A stretch of DNA of 5,936 nucleotides from Bacteriovoracaceae bacterium (lineage in GTDB: Bacteria > Bdellovibrionota > UBA1018). The translations under genes were made by a program, and so were the position numbers. Position 1 is the stretch's first letter. Each line of letters begins with the position of its first letter. Of this stretch, positions 1-5,936 are shown piece after piece. Location: the NCBI GenBank assembly GCA_023250755.1, contig JAHFAC010000127.1, positions 1 through 5,936 of the forward strand, read 5' to 3'. Under the pieces are notes generated by a model that was given only the letters and a program-made list of their open reading frames with translations, did not search any database and was not told the DNA's origin.

Positions 1-190
1 ACATAAAATAAAAATGATTGTGTACAAAACTAAACCACGTTCTTTTAGAATCCAAAGACATCCCAGCAAAAAATGTCCCCACTCCGATCAGTGTAAAAAG
101 AATGAGGAGTGTTTGCAATCCGCTAGAAATTTGAAAACGACCTGGATTCGGGACAGCCATAGTGTGCGCCATAGTGTGAGAATGTTCCAT
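1..190 (-). CDS. actF: ActF, membrane subunit of alternative complex III (N-terminal part only)
   Basis: The first 63 codons are present and the reading frame runs off the left edge without a stop. ActF is an NrfD/PsrC-like integral membrane subunit, a paralogue of ActC, that packs beside ActC in the quinol:cytochrome c oxidoreductase. The visible protein starts MEHSHTMAHTMAVPNPGRFQ, then has one hydrophobic segment at about residues 25-44, then a W52-F53-S54-F55-V56-H57-N58-H59-F60 stretch that resembles the W..x..NxFFF start of the second helix in ActF proteins. The start at 190 is supported by a GGGGAG Shine-Dalgarno (198-203) seven bases upstream, overlapping the actE stop; the gap to actE is only 4 bp. 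In-frame ATGs at codons 7 and 11 are possible alternatives but have worse placed ribosome sites. Identification rests on position after actE plus this short stretch, so it is good but not complete. Confidence 0.85.
   Translation of the reverse strand, partial: MEHSHTMAHTMAVPNPGRFQISSGLQTLLILFTLIGVGTFFAGMSLDSKRTWFSFVHNHFYFM
155..178 (-). repeat. 12-bp in-frame tandem duplication in the start of actF
   Basis: Two adjacent 12-bp copies (155-166 and 167-178) match at 11 of 12 positions. On the coding strand they read CACACTATGGC followed by G or T, and encode His-Thr-Met-Ala twice (residues 5 to 12 of ActF). The duplication preserves the frame and adds an extra in-frame ATG to the His-rich N-terminal tail, ahead of the first membrane helix. 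Confidence 0.75.
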
Positions 191-194
191 AAAG

Positions 195-752
195 TTACTC
201 CCCTGCTTTCAAGTCACTGGGCGTCGGATGTTTAGAGCGCTGAAGGGCACGAATGTAGTGAATCACTGCCCAGCGATCCGCGGTTGCGATCTGCGAAGCG
301 TAGCTTGGCATCAAATTCTGCCCCACCGAAATCACGTGGTAAATTCTGCCATCAGACCAGCCCCTCACTTTGTCAGATTGCAATGAAGGTGGGCGTGGGA
401 ATTTTGGAACCACTGTTCCATCGCCCTCACCAGCAACACCGTGGCAAACAATGCAGTAAGTGTTGTAAAGAGCTTGTCCACGCACCAAAGTGTCTCCAGT
501 TTTACGCAAAGGGTTTTTCAACTCTCTTCCCGCTCTTTCTGGATCTTTTGCATAGGCATAGGGCACATAGTTTCTAGGCACCGTGCCTTTGACAGGCATT
601 CTCATCGCCCCTTCTTTTTGTGCTTTGAAAGCCGGGCTATAAACCATATCTGGCATATAAATCGTGTCGGGTTGTTCGTGTGGACCACAACCACCGGCGG
701 CGACCATAAAAAACGTTCCAACCACCCAAATTTTTAACAAGGATGTTCTCAT
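195..752 (-). CDS. actE: ActE, monoheme cytochrome c lipoprotein of alternative complex III
   Basis: ActE is a periplasmic, membrane-anchored c-type cytochrome of ACIII that helps pass electrons out of the complex. With the start used here (185 aa) the protein has a short signal sequence (MRTSLLKIW, hydrophobic to about residue 18) and a lipobox-like A-A-G-G-C ending at Cys22, so it is probably a lipoprotein. Residues 23-90 form a polar linker containing the PVKGTVPR motif typical of ActE. The cytochrome domain follows: heme motif C100-I-V-C103-H104 and a probable distal ligand Met148 in QNLMPSYASQI, then DRWAVIHYIRALQ. There is only one heme motif. The start at 752 lies one base after the actD stop and has GGTGG seven bases upstream. 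An in-frame ATG seven codons earlier (771-773) would give 192 aa and overlap actD by 20 bp with a weaker ribosome site; either gives the same mature lipoprotein. Confidence 0.93.
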   Translation of the reverse strand: MRTSLLKIWVVGTFFMVAAGGCGPHEQPDTIYMPDMVYSPAFKAQKEGAMRMPVKGTVPRNYVPYAYAKDPERAGRELKNPLRKTGDTLVRGQALYNTYCIVCHGVAGEGDGTVVPKFPRPPSLQSDKVRGWSDGRIYHVISVGQNLMPSYASQIATADRWAVIHYIRALQRSKHPTPSDLKAGE

Positions 753-753
753 T

Positions 754-1287
754 TCAAAACCACCCTTCTTCATAAACCGTTCTCACTTCTTTAGCTCCAG
801 TCGCTTTCAAAAAATCTTTGACCTGATTCTCAGAAAACGTCTCTCCCTCTCCTGGTGCTTCGATCATGAGTGCAAAGCGATCCCGAGTAATAGAGGTATC
901 AAATGCTTTTTTCTTAAAATTAGGAAGGCGACAAAAAAAGAGAAGCGCTGCAAATGTGGAAAGTCCTGCGAGCAAAATCGTCACTTCAAACATCACTGGC
1001 ACAAAGGCGGGCCATGAGTTAAAAGGTTTACCTCCCACATTAATGGGCCAATCCACTGCCGAAGTCCAATATTGCAAAAGAAAAGCTAACCCACAGCCTG
1101 TGATTCCGAAAATAAATGTAACGTAGGGAATCGGGGATCTCTTAATCCCTTGAGCTGCCTCGAGACCATGCACCGGATAGGGCGTAAAAGTGTCAAAATT
1201 TGCATAACGAGCTTCGCGCACTTTTTTCGTGGCTTCAATCAGCTGAGAGGGCTTATCAAAAAACGCAACAACGCCTGAAAGTTTCAT
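754..1287 (-). CDS. actD: ActD, DUF3341 membrane subunit of alternative complex III
   Basis: This 177-aa protein has the standard length and layout of ActD (DUF3341 family), a cofactor-free subunit that stabilises the membrane part of ACIII. A soluble N-terminal domain (residues 1-50, opening [19 protein letters not shown]) is followed by two membrane helices, about 53-74 and 95-119. Between them lies the family motif W80-P-I-N-V-G-G-K-P, followed by [11 protein letters not shown] at the start of the second helix. The C-terminal soluble part ends with a probable alpha/beta segment ([18 protein letters not shown]). There are no heme or cluster motifs. Its ATG overlaps the actC stop in an ATGA arrangement (1284-1287) and AAGGAG precedes it by about ten bases, so translation is probably coupled to actC. 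Confidence 0.95.
   Translation of the reverse strand: MKLSGVVAFFDKPSQLIEATKKVREARYANFDTFTPYPVHGLEAAQGIKRSPIPYVTFIFGITGCGLAFLLQYWTSAVDWPINVGGKPFNSWPAFVPVMFEVTILLAGLSTFAALLFFCRLPNFKKKAFDTSITRDRFALMIEAPGEGETFSENQVKDFLKATGAKEVRTVYEEGWF
760..770 (-). promoter_or_regulatory. Shine-Dalgarno deciding the actE start
   Basis: The coding strand reads AAGAAGGGTGG, ending seven bases before the ATG at 750-752. It lies inside the last codons and stop of actD, so actE is likely translated by ribosomes finishing actD. It favours the downstream ATG over the one at 771-773. Confidence 0.5.
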
Positions 1288-2636
1288 GATTCCATCACTC
1301 CTTTGATTTCAGCCATTGCAATCACGGGAAGTAAACGACAAAAGAGTAAAAACCAAATAAAAAACCAACCAAAACTTCCCAAAGTAATTCCCCAGTCAAA
1401 CCAAGTCGGCGTGTAATAAGCCCAACTTGAAGGCAGAAAATCCCTGTGAAGCGACGTCACTGTAATGACAAATCGCTCAAACCACATCCCAATATTCACA
1501 AAGAGTGAGACGACAAACATAATTGGAATACTGGTTCTCGCCTTTTTGAACCAAAAAATCTGTGGAATGAGCACATTACAAGTCGTCATCGTCCAATAAG
1601 CCCACCAATAAGGGCCAAATGCACGATTGATAAATGCATATTTCTCAAACGAACTCCCACTGTACCAAGCGATGAAAAACTCGCAGGCGTAGGCATAACC
1701 GACCATCATCCCAGTGGCCATGATGATCTTGTTCATTTTTTCTAAATGACCGATCGTGATATAATTTTTTAATCCAAACATTTCTCGAGCGATCACCAGA
1801 AGTGTCACCACCATCGCAAATCCAGAAAAGATAGCTCCGGCTACGAAGTAAGGCGGGAAAATAGTCGTATGCCAACCTGGCAAATTAGAAACTGCGAAAT
1901 CGAAAGACACAACTGAGTGAACTGAAAGAACCAGTGGGGTCGATAAACCCGCAAAAAGCATGTAGGCCACTTCATAGTGAGCCCAATTTTTATTAGACCC
2001 ACGCCAGCCTAAAGAAAGAAGAGTGTAGATAAACTTTCGAATGGGATTCTTTGCTCGATCCCGAATCACAGCCAAATCCGGAATCAACCCTACAAACCAA
2101 AATACGAAGGAAATAATAAAATAAGTACCCACAGCAAAAACGTCCCAAAGCAGTGGCGAGCGGAAGTTAACCCAAAGCTCTCGTTGATTGGGATAAGGGA
2201 TGAGCCAAAAAATCGCATACCATGGCCTCCCTGTATGAATGACTGGAAATAATAGAGCTGTCATCACTGCAAATATGGTCATCGCCTCAGCCGCGCGGTT
2301 GATACCTGTTCTCCATTTTTGCCGAAACAAAAATAAAATGGCTGAAATTAAGGTACCAGCGTGACCAATACCGACCCAAAACACGAAATTGACAATGAAA
2401 ACTCCCCAACCATTGGGCTGGTTGAGCCCCAAAACACCCAGTCCGTTGGCAAACATAATGCCTGCCAATGTAGCTCCAAAACCAAAGACTGAGAGCGCAG
2501 TAATAAAGCATGCCCACCACTTCTGTGTGGGAAATCTCTCAACGTGAACAGAGATATCATCGTTGACATTGGAGAGTGATTTATTTCCAGTGACTAAAAT
2601 ATCTGGCTGAAATCGTTCTACTAAAGTTGTGGACAT
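1284..2636 (-). CDS. actC: ActC, NrfD/PsrC-like quinol-oxidising membrane subunit of alternative complex III
   Basis: A 450-aa polytopic membrane protein of the NrfD/PsrC family. About ten membrane helices can be placed near residues 40-62, 77-103, 117-136, 160-185, 220-248, 258-284, 302-326, 338-363, 369-392 and 412-437. ActC is the subunit expected to bind and oxidise the quinol on the periplasmic side and hand electrons to the iron-sulfur domain of ActB; it has no heme of its own. Family hallmarks seen are [20 protein letters not shown] (from residue 90), NRAAEAMT (E117), H134-[19 protein letters not shown] with D165, and [12 protein letters not shown] with H240 and D246. H134, D165 and D246 are my candidates for quinol or proton handling, by analogy only. 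A weak AAAGG site (2646-2650) lies nine bases before the ATG. The upstream spacer is an unusual 15-bp repeat rather than the usual tight junction. Confidence 0.96.
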   Translation of the reverse strand: MSTTLVERFQPDILVTGNKSLSNVNDDISVHVERFPTQKWWACFITALSVFGFGATLAGIMFANGLGVLGLNQPNGWGVFIVNFVFWVGIGHAGTLISAILFLFRQKWRTGINRAAEAMTIFAVMTALLFPVIHTGRPWYAIFWLIPYPNQRELWVNFRSPLLWDVFAVGTYFIISFVFWFVGLIPDLAVIRDRAKNPIRKFIYTLLSLGWRGSNKNWAHYEVAYMLFAGLSTPLVLSVHSVVSFDFAVSNLPGWHTTIFPPYFVAGAIFSGFAMVVTLLVIAREMFGLKNYITIGHLEKMNKIIMATGMMVGYAYACEFFIAWYSGSSFEKYAFINRAFGPYWWAYWTMTTCNVLIPQIFWFKKARTSIPIMFVVSLFVNIGMWFERFVITVTSLHRDFLPSSWAYYTPTWFDWGITLGSFGWFFIWFLLFCRLLPVIAMAEIKGVMES

Positions 2637-2701
2637 ATTTTTTTACCTTTAAGCATGAGCACTTTAAACATGAGCCTGTTAAGCATGAGCCAGTTAAACA
2701 T
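2621..2701 (-). CDS. Possible 26-codon mini-ORF bridging actB and actC (speculative)
   Basis: An ATG at 2699-2701, overlapping the end of actB by 8 bp in another frame, opens a 26-codon frame that ends at TAG 2621-2623, 11 bases past the end of the actC ATG. GAGGG, contributed by the last actB codons, lies eight bases upstream, which is a better ribosome site than that of actC itself. The first 20 residues are pentads made by the 15-bp repeat ([20 protein letters not shown]), so the peptide would be hydrophobic and cationic. Because its stop lies just past the actC ATG, translation could carry ribosomes to actC. It could equally be a chance open frame made by a repeat unit divisible by three. 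I do not recognise a homologue. Confidence 0.2.
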   Translation of the reverse strand: MFNWLMLNRLMFKVLMLKGKKICPQL

Positions 2702-2708
2702 GGGAATG
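2649..2708 (-). repeat. 15-bp tandem repeat, four copies, made from the end of actB
   Basis: Four adjacent 15-bp units on the coding strand are CATTCCCATGTTTAA (2694-2708, the last five codons of actB), CTGGCTCATGCTTAA (2679-2693), CAGGCTCATGTTTAA (2664-2678) and AGTGCTCATGCTTAA (2649-2663). The period is exact. The first and third units share 12 of 15 bases. The shared core is CATG, C or T, TTAA. In the actB frame each unit ends in TAA, so the gene is followed by three further in-frame stops. The repeat fills most of the 57 bp between actB and actC, and its last TAA abuts the actC ribosome site. No inverted repeat is visible, so it does not look like a terminator. Confidence 0.85.
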
Positions 2709-5700
2709 ACCCTCTTTGTTTCTCACTTTGGTCATATAAGAAATAGACGGTTTAGCATTGAGCACTTCTAATACTCTAAAAGCCCGAGCGTCTTTTGAAA
2801 GTCTAGAGACTTGGCTAGTAGGATCATTGATATTTCCAAAAACAATCGCTTCTGTCGGGCAGGTCTGCTGACAAGCTGTCTTGATATCTCCATCTCGCAA
2901 AGCTTCTCCTAGATCTTTTGCCAGCTCTTTGCCCTCTCGAATCCTCTGTACACAGAAGGAACACTTTTCCATAATCCCCCGTGTTCGAACTGTGACATCT
3001 GGGTTCCAAGCTAAACTCATATTGCCTTCGAAATTTTTCCAGTGATCAAAAAAGTTGAACCGTCTTACTTTATAAGGACAATTGTTCTGACAGTAACGAG
3101 TTCCTACACAACGATTATAAACCTGTTCGTTCAGTCCCTCGGTACTGTGAACTGTAGCCAATACGGGACAAACTGTTTCACAGGGAGCATTTTCGCAATG
3201 CTGACAAAGCATGGGTTGGAAAACAACGCCGGGGTTTTCTACATTTCCTGAGTAGTACCGATCAATTCGAATCCAATGCATCTCACGACTCACTCGTACG
3301 TTGTCTCGCCCCACCACTGGGATATTGTTCTCTGCCTGACAAGCAATAACGCAAGCCCCACACCCAGTACAAGAGTTCAGATCGATGGCCATTCCCCAAC
3401 GGGCGCCCTTGTATTCATGTACAGGCCACATTGTTGGAACCGTCTCCATCCTCAAATGAGGATCTGTATGATTGGCGGTCGCTGGATTACTTTTAAATTC
3501 ATCCAGTGTAATATCATTGATGATCGGGCGATTCTCAGAAGCATGGTGCCACTGAGTTTCCCCCAGTTTGTAAAACTTCCCAGTCTTAGCAACTGAGACG
3601 GAAAAACCAGAAAAAACTTCTTGGCCTTTGATCGACTGAACAAAAGCATAGGCATTCACTCCAACGCCATTTCCGATTTTCCCTGCTGCTGTACGCCCAT
3701 AACCCAAACTCAAACTCACTGCTGAAGCGTGCATCCCAGGTTGAATGATCACGGGAACGTCAACAGATGATTCCCCATTGGAAAGTCTGATCACATCATT
3801 TTTTTCGACTCCGAGTTTTCCCGCGAGTGCTGGGCTGAGATTCAAATAATTATCCCAAGTCACTGTCGAAATCGGATCTGGCATTTCCTGTAGCCAGGGG
3901 TTGTTGGCTTGAGACCCATCGTGCATGGAGATCTTCGAATAAAGCGCCAAATAAATTCCTGTCTGGAGCGGTTGAAAAACTGGGACATGACTGAGACTAT
4001 CAGTATTGAAAGCACGCGCACTCACTCGTGCGAGACCCCCTCTGGCTGAGTACCCATCAAAAACGCCTTGGCGTAAGACGCCTTCCCAAAACTGCTCAAA
4101 ATTTCCTGAAATTCCGTAGTTTTTATAAATCGTCTCCTGCCAATTAGTTTTCAGATAATCATGCCAAGAAGAAGCTCGAGAGAGAAGTCCACTCACTCCT
4201 TGCCCACTCCCCTTTGCCAAAGAGATGAGAGTGTCTTCGAATCCTCGGGTCGAGTGAAGAGGAGCAATCGCAGGCTGTTGCAAACTGTAAAATTCCTTTT
4301 GTAGATGGGCATCCCCCCAGTTTTCCAAAAAATGATGTTCGGGCAAAACATAATCTGCCAACTTTGCCGTTTCATCTTCTCTTTCTGAAACCACAATGAC
4401 TGTTTGAACTCGATTGAGTGCCGAAAGAAATCCAAAAGACTTCGGCAAATCATACACAGGATTTACACCATGAATGATAATGGCATCTACCTGGCCTGAA
4501 ATCATTTCTGAAATAAGCCCAGTCAAACCCGCAAATCCTGAAGCAGAATTCACACGAGCTCGGGCGACTCCATCGACAGTCACACCCTCGTTCTCTAAAG
4601 CAGAATTGAGTAGATTGACCGCAATCTGAAGTGCCAAAGCATTTTCAGTTTTCGCAGAAACACCCCCACCGATCACAAGACTTTTTCCACGAGACTCCCA
4701 TAAACCCTGAGCCAAATGATTCAGAGAATGAGCGCCCCCACTGATGCCAATCTCTGCAGCCACTTTCTCAGGGCTGTAACTCGACAATGCTGAAACGACT
4801 CGAGAGTCCAAAGTAAAACGGCTCTTTTTTTGATTCACAATGAGTTCATGGGCTAGGGCTAGAGCTATTTTTAACTCATCCCCCGGACGAATCGGAAAAC
4901 GCTCATCTGCGTTGGCTCCAGTTACAGAAAAAACTGACTCAAAACAAACCAGCTTAGAGAGTTTGGCATGACTGACATTCTTACTTTTGAGTTTCCTACC
5001 TTTGGACCAATCCGCAGCATTCTGTATCGACGCATCTCCCGTTCCTAAAAAATCCGAACTGAGAGAGAGAACAAATTCTGCTTTTGTAAAATCATATTGA
5101 GGAAATACGGAAGAGCCATAGCACTCAGCTTGGCTTTTTGAGACTTCGTCATGGTTCAGAGGTTCATATTCAACCAAGCTCTGAGCACCCGATCCAAAAG
5201 TAGATAAAAATTCGCCTGCAAGCCTACGTGTTGAATCTCCAATCATCGGACGACTCAAAATCCTCATCTTGCCTCGTCCCACTTTTTTCAAACGAGCGAG
5301 AATACTGGCATCAATTTGCTTCCAATCGCCGGAAGTCTTGCCGACACCACTTCTAGGGTGCGCCAAAGGCTCTTTGAGTCGATCTTGATCATACAAATCT
5401 AAAACTGAAGCTTGAACTCGCCCAGGAAGAGCTCCTCTTGATAATAGATGATCAGGATTCCCCTCGAGTTTTATCGGCCTACCTTCGCGTGTTTTGATGA
5501 GAACACCCAAACCCGTCTCAGGATGAGTCGAGGCATACCAATTCGCAACTCCGGGAGTGATTTCTTCTGGCTGTACAACATACGGAATGATTTTATGAAC
5601 CGGTCTTCTGGCGCAGGAAAGCCCAGCCATAGCCATGCTAGCACCCATCAGAGTAAGAAACTCTCTTCGAGCCAGACCTGATTTGTCTGACTGATCAATT

Positions 5701-5843
5701 TTCGAAATAGTTTCAATAGGCTTGTCGAAAAATTCTTGAGCTCGCTTTTCTTGAGTATGAACATCGTTCCAATAGGAAGGTTCGAGCTCTTCTGGGCCAA
5801 TCCAGTGTCGGGGTGGAGTAAATTGAGAATTCGAAAGATTCAT
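2694..5843 (-). CDS. actB: ActB, iron-sulfur / Mo-oxidoreductase-like subunit of alternative complex III
   Basis: A 1049-aa fusion that carries electrons from ActC to the ACIII hemes on the periplasmic side. Residues 1-55 are the polar extension usual in this family ahead of a Tat-type signal, A58-R59-R60-E-F-L followed by a hydrophobic stretch to Cys77. Residues 80-760 resemble the large subunit of molybdopterin oxidoreductases but hold only two cysteines (C241, C300), so no cluster is expected and cofactor is probably absent, as in known ActB. The C-terminal domain (about 812-1049) has 15 cysteines: C825, C828, C831, C835; C880, C883, C888, C892; C912, C918, C922; C961, C964, C991, C995. 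That fits three [4Fe-4S] and one [3Fe-4S]. The three-cysteine group lies in the ActB signature RCVGTRYCxNNCPYKVRRFNF. GGGG (5852-5855) lies eight bases before the ATG, and actA ends 16 bp upstream. The 3' end is the first unit of a tandem repeat. Confidence 0.96.
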   Translation of the reverse strand: MNLSNSQFTPPRHWIGPEELEPSYWNDVHTQEKRAQEFFDKPIETISKIDQSDKSGLARREFLTLMGASMAMAGLSCARRPVHKIIPYVVQPEEITPGVANWYASTHPETGLGVLIKTREGRPIKLEGNPDHLLSRGALPGRVQASVLDLYDQDRLKEPLAHPRSGVGKTSGDWKQIDASILARLKKVGRGKMRILSRPMIGDSTRRLAGEFLSTFGSGAQSLVEYEPLNHDEVSKSQAECYGSSVFPQYDFTKAEFVLSLSSDFLGTGDASIQNAADWSKGRKLKSKNVSHAKLSKLVCFESVFSVTGANADERFPIRPGDELKIALALAHELIVNQKKSRFTLDSRVVSALSSYSPEKVAAEIGISGGAHSLNHLAQGLWESRGKSLVIGGGVSAKTENALALQIAVNLLNSALENEGVTVDGVARARVNSASGFAGLTGLISEMISGQVDAIIIHGVNPVYDLPKSFGFLSALNRVQTVIVVSEREDETAKLADYVLPEHHFLENWGDAHLQKEFYSLQQPAIAPLHSTRGFEDTLISLAKGSGQGVSGLLSRASSWHDYLKTNWQETIYKNYGISGNFEQFWEGVLRQGVFDGYSARGGLARVSARAFNTDSLSHVPVFQPLQTGIYLALYSKISMHDGSQANNPWLQEMPDPISTVTWDNYLNLSPALAGKLGVEKNDVIRLSNGESSVDVPVIIQPGMHASAVSLSLGYGRTAAGKIGNGVGVNAYAFVQSIKGQEVFSGFSVSVAKTGKFYKLGETQWHHASENRPIINDITLDEFKSNPATANHTDPHLRMETVPTMWPVHEYKGARWGMAIDLNSCTGCGACVIACQAENNIPVVGRDNVRVSREMHWIRIDRYYSGNVENPGVVFQPMLCQHCENAPCETVCPVLATVHSTEGLNEQVYNRCVGTRYCQNNCPYKVRRFNFFDHWKNFEGNMSLAWNPDVTVRTRGIMEKCSFCVQRIREGKELAKDLGEALRDGDIKTACQQTCPTEAIVFGNINDPTSQVSRLSKDARAFRVLEVLNAKPSISYMTKVRNKEGHSHV
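5613..5675 (-). other. Internal Tat-type signal segment of ActB (residues 57-77)
   Basis: This segment encodes LARREFLTLMGASMAMAGLS then Cys77. R59-R60-x-F-L plus a moderately hydrophobic stretch is a twin-arginine motif, unusual in lying some 58 residues from the N-terminus. This placement is typical for the extended Tat region of ActB-type proteins. The A-G-L-S-C ending fits only a permissive lipobox, so lipid attachment at Cys77 is possible but unproven. Confidence 0.7.
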
Positions 5844-5859
5844 GTATGCAACCCCTTTT

Positions 5860-5936
5860 CTAATTGTGACAAGTCGTACAATTTACTGCAGCGACATGTC
5901 CGTGAGGATTTTTTTCGTGTGGATAAACTTTTTCTA
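5860..5936 (-). CDS. actA: ActA, multiheme cytochrome c subunit of alternative complex III (C-terminal end only)
   Basis: The last 24 codons and TAG stop of a gene that enters from the right edge. The tail reads EKVYPHEKNPHGHVAAVNC followed by TTCHN, so a C-type heme motif C-T-T-C-H sits two codons from the end. ActA of ACIII is a membrane-anchored, usually pentaheme cytochrome c whose last heme motif lies at or near its C-terminus, and it is normally encoded just upstream of actB, which is the case here with a 16-bp gap. The nearby histidines (in YPHEKNPHGH) could serve as distal heme ligands. The other heme motifs and the N-terminal anchor are outside the window, so the heme count cannot be stated. 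Confidence 0.85.
   Translation of the reverse strand, partial: EKVYPHEKNPHGHVAAVNCTTCHN

Noticed and set aside
284..577. Plus-strand open frames of about 75-117 codons (for example 284-577, 441-737, 664-1017, 866-1126, 3276-3596)
   Set aside because: All lie opposite well-supported act genes, span gene junctions or show low-complexity, cysteine/serine-rich translations with no family features; they are antisense shadows.
2637..2693. Intergenic terminator between actB and actC
   Set aside because: No stem-loop can be folded from the direct repeats, and the A-run (coding strand) before actC is not preceded by a GC-rich hairpin; actC is clearly part of the same operon.
2649..2708. Short regular repeats as a possible CRISPR array or regulator-binding iterons
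   Set aside because: The units are directly adjacent with no spacers and only 15 bp long, and their derivation from the actB 3' codons explains them better. No partner gene or origin-like context is present.
3078..3108. Missing fourth cysteine in the third ActB cluster group (C912, C918, C922) as a possible mutation
   Set aside because: The RCVGTRYCxNNCPYK pattern is the normal ActB signature, and a three-cysteine group fits a [3Fe-4S] cluster.
3452..3655. Minus-strand alternate-frame open frames inside actB and actC (for example 3452-3655, 4193-4453, 1645-1875)
   Set aside because: They overlap intact, family-conserved coding sequence in another frame and have no independent support.
5844..5859. 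Operon promoter upstream of actB
   Set aside because: Only 16 bp separate actA and actB and they hold just the ribosome site; transcription must start further upstream, outside the window.

Overview
This window is almost completely filled by one minus-strand operon for alternative complex III (ACIII), the quinol:cytochrome c oxidoreductase that replaces the cytochrome bc1 complex in many bacteria. Reading along the minus strand (high to low coordinates), the order is actA (only its last 24 codons, 5860-5936), actB (2694-5843), actC (1284-2636), actD (754-1287), actE (195-752) and actF (only its first 63 codons, 1-190). This is the canonical actABCDEF order. Nothing convincing is encoded on the plus strand, and there are no RNA genes, mobile elements, CRISPR arrays or transcription terminators. 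The operon promoter and the ends of actA and actF lie outside the window.

The genes form one working machine. ActC (and ActF, its truncated paralogue here) are NrfD/PsrC-like membrane proteins; ActC is expected to oxidise the quinol. Electrons then pass through the iron-sulfur domain of ActB (15 cluster cysteines, enough for three [4Fe-4S] and one [3Fe-4S]) to the c-type hemes of ActA (the last CxxCH is visible) and ActE (monoheme lipoprotein), and on to a soluble cytochrome c or directly to a terminal oxidase. ActD is a two-helix membrane subunit with no cofactor. The Mo-enzyme-like half of ActB has no cysteine cluster and looks cofactor-free, as is known for this family.

The genes are tightly packed: 16 bp between actA and actB, a 4-bp ATGA overlap between actC and actD, 1 bp between actD and actE, and 4 bp between actE and actF. 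The exception is the 57-bp actB-actC junction. It is built almost entirely from a 15-bp tandem repeat that appears to be a multiplied copy of the last five codons of actB, stop codon included, giving four in-frame TAA stops at exact 15-bp spacing. In the next frame the same repeat is open and makes a 26-codon mini-ORF with a good ribosome binding site, linking the actB stop to the actC start. A second small in-frame duplication (12 bp) lies at the start of actF.

The organism is an aerobic, respiring diderm (Tat-type signal, periplasmic cytochromes, lipoprotein) of moderate to low GC. The ActD/ActC/ActB sequence style suggests Bdellovibrionota or a related former deltaproteobacterial lineage, but this is an impression from memory and cannot be settled from the window. 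The core is a known system; the parts not explained by it are the repeat junction and its mini-ORF.
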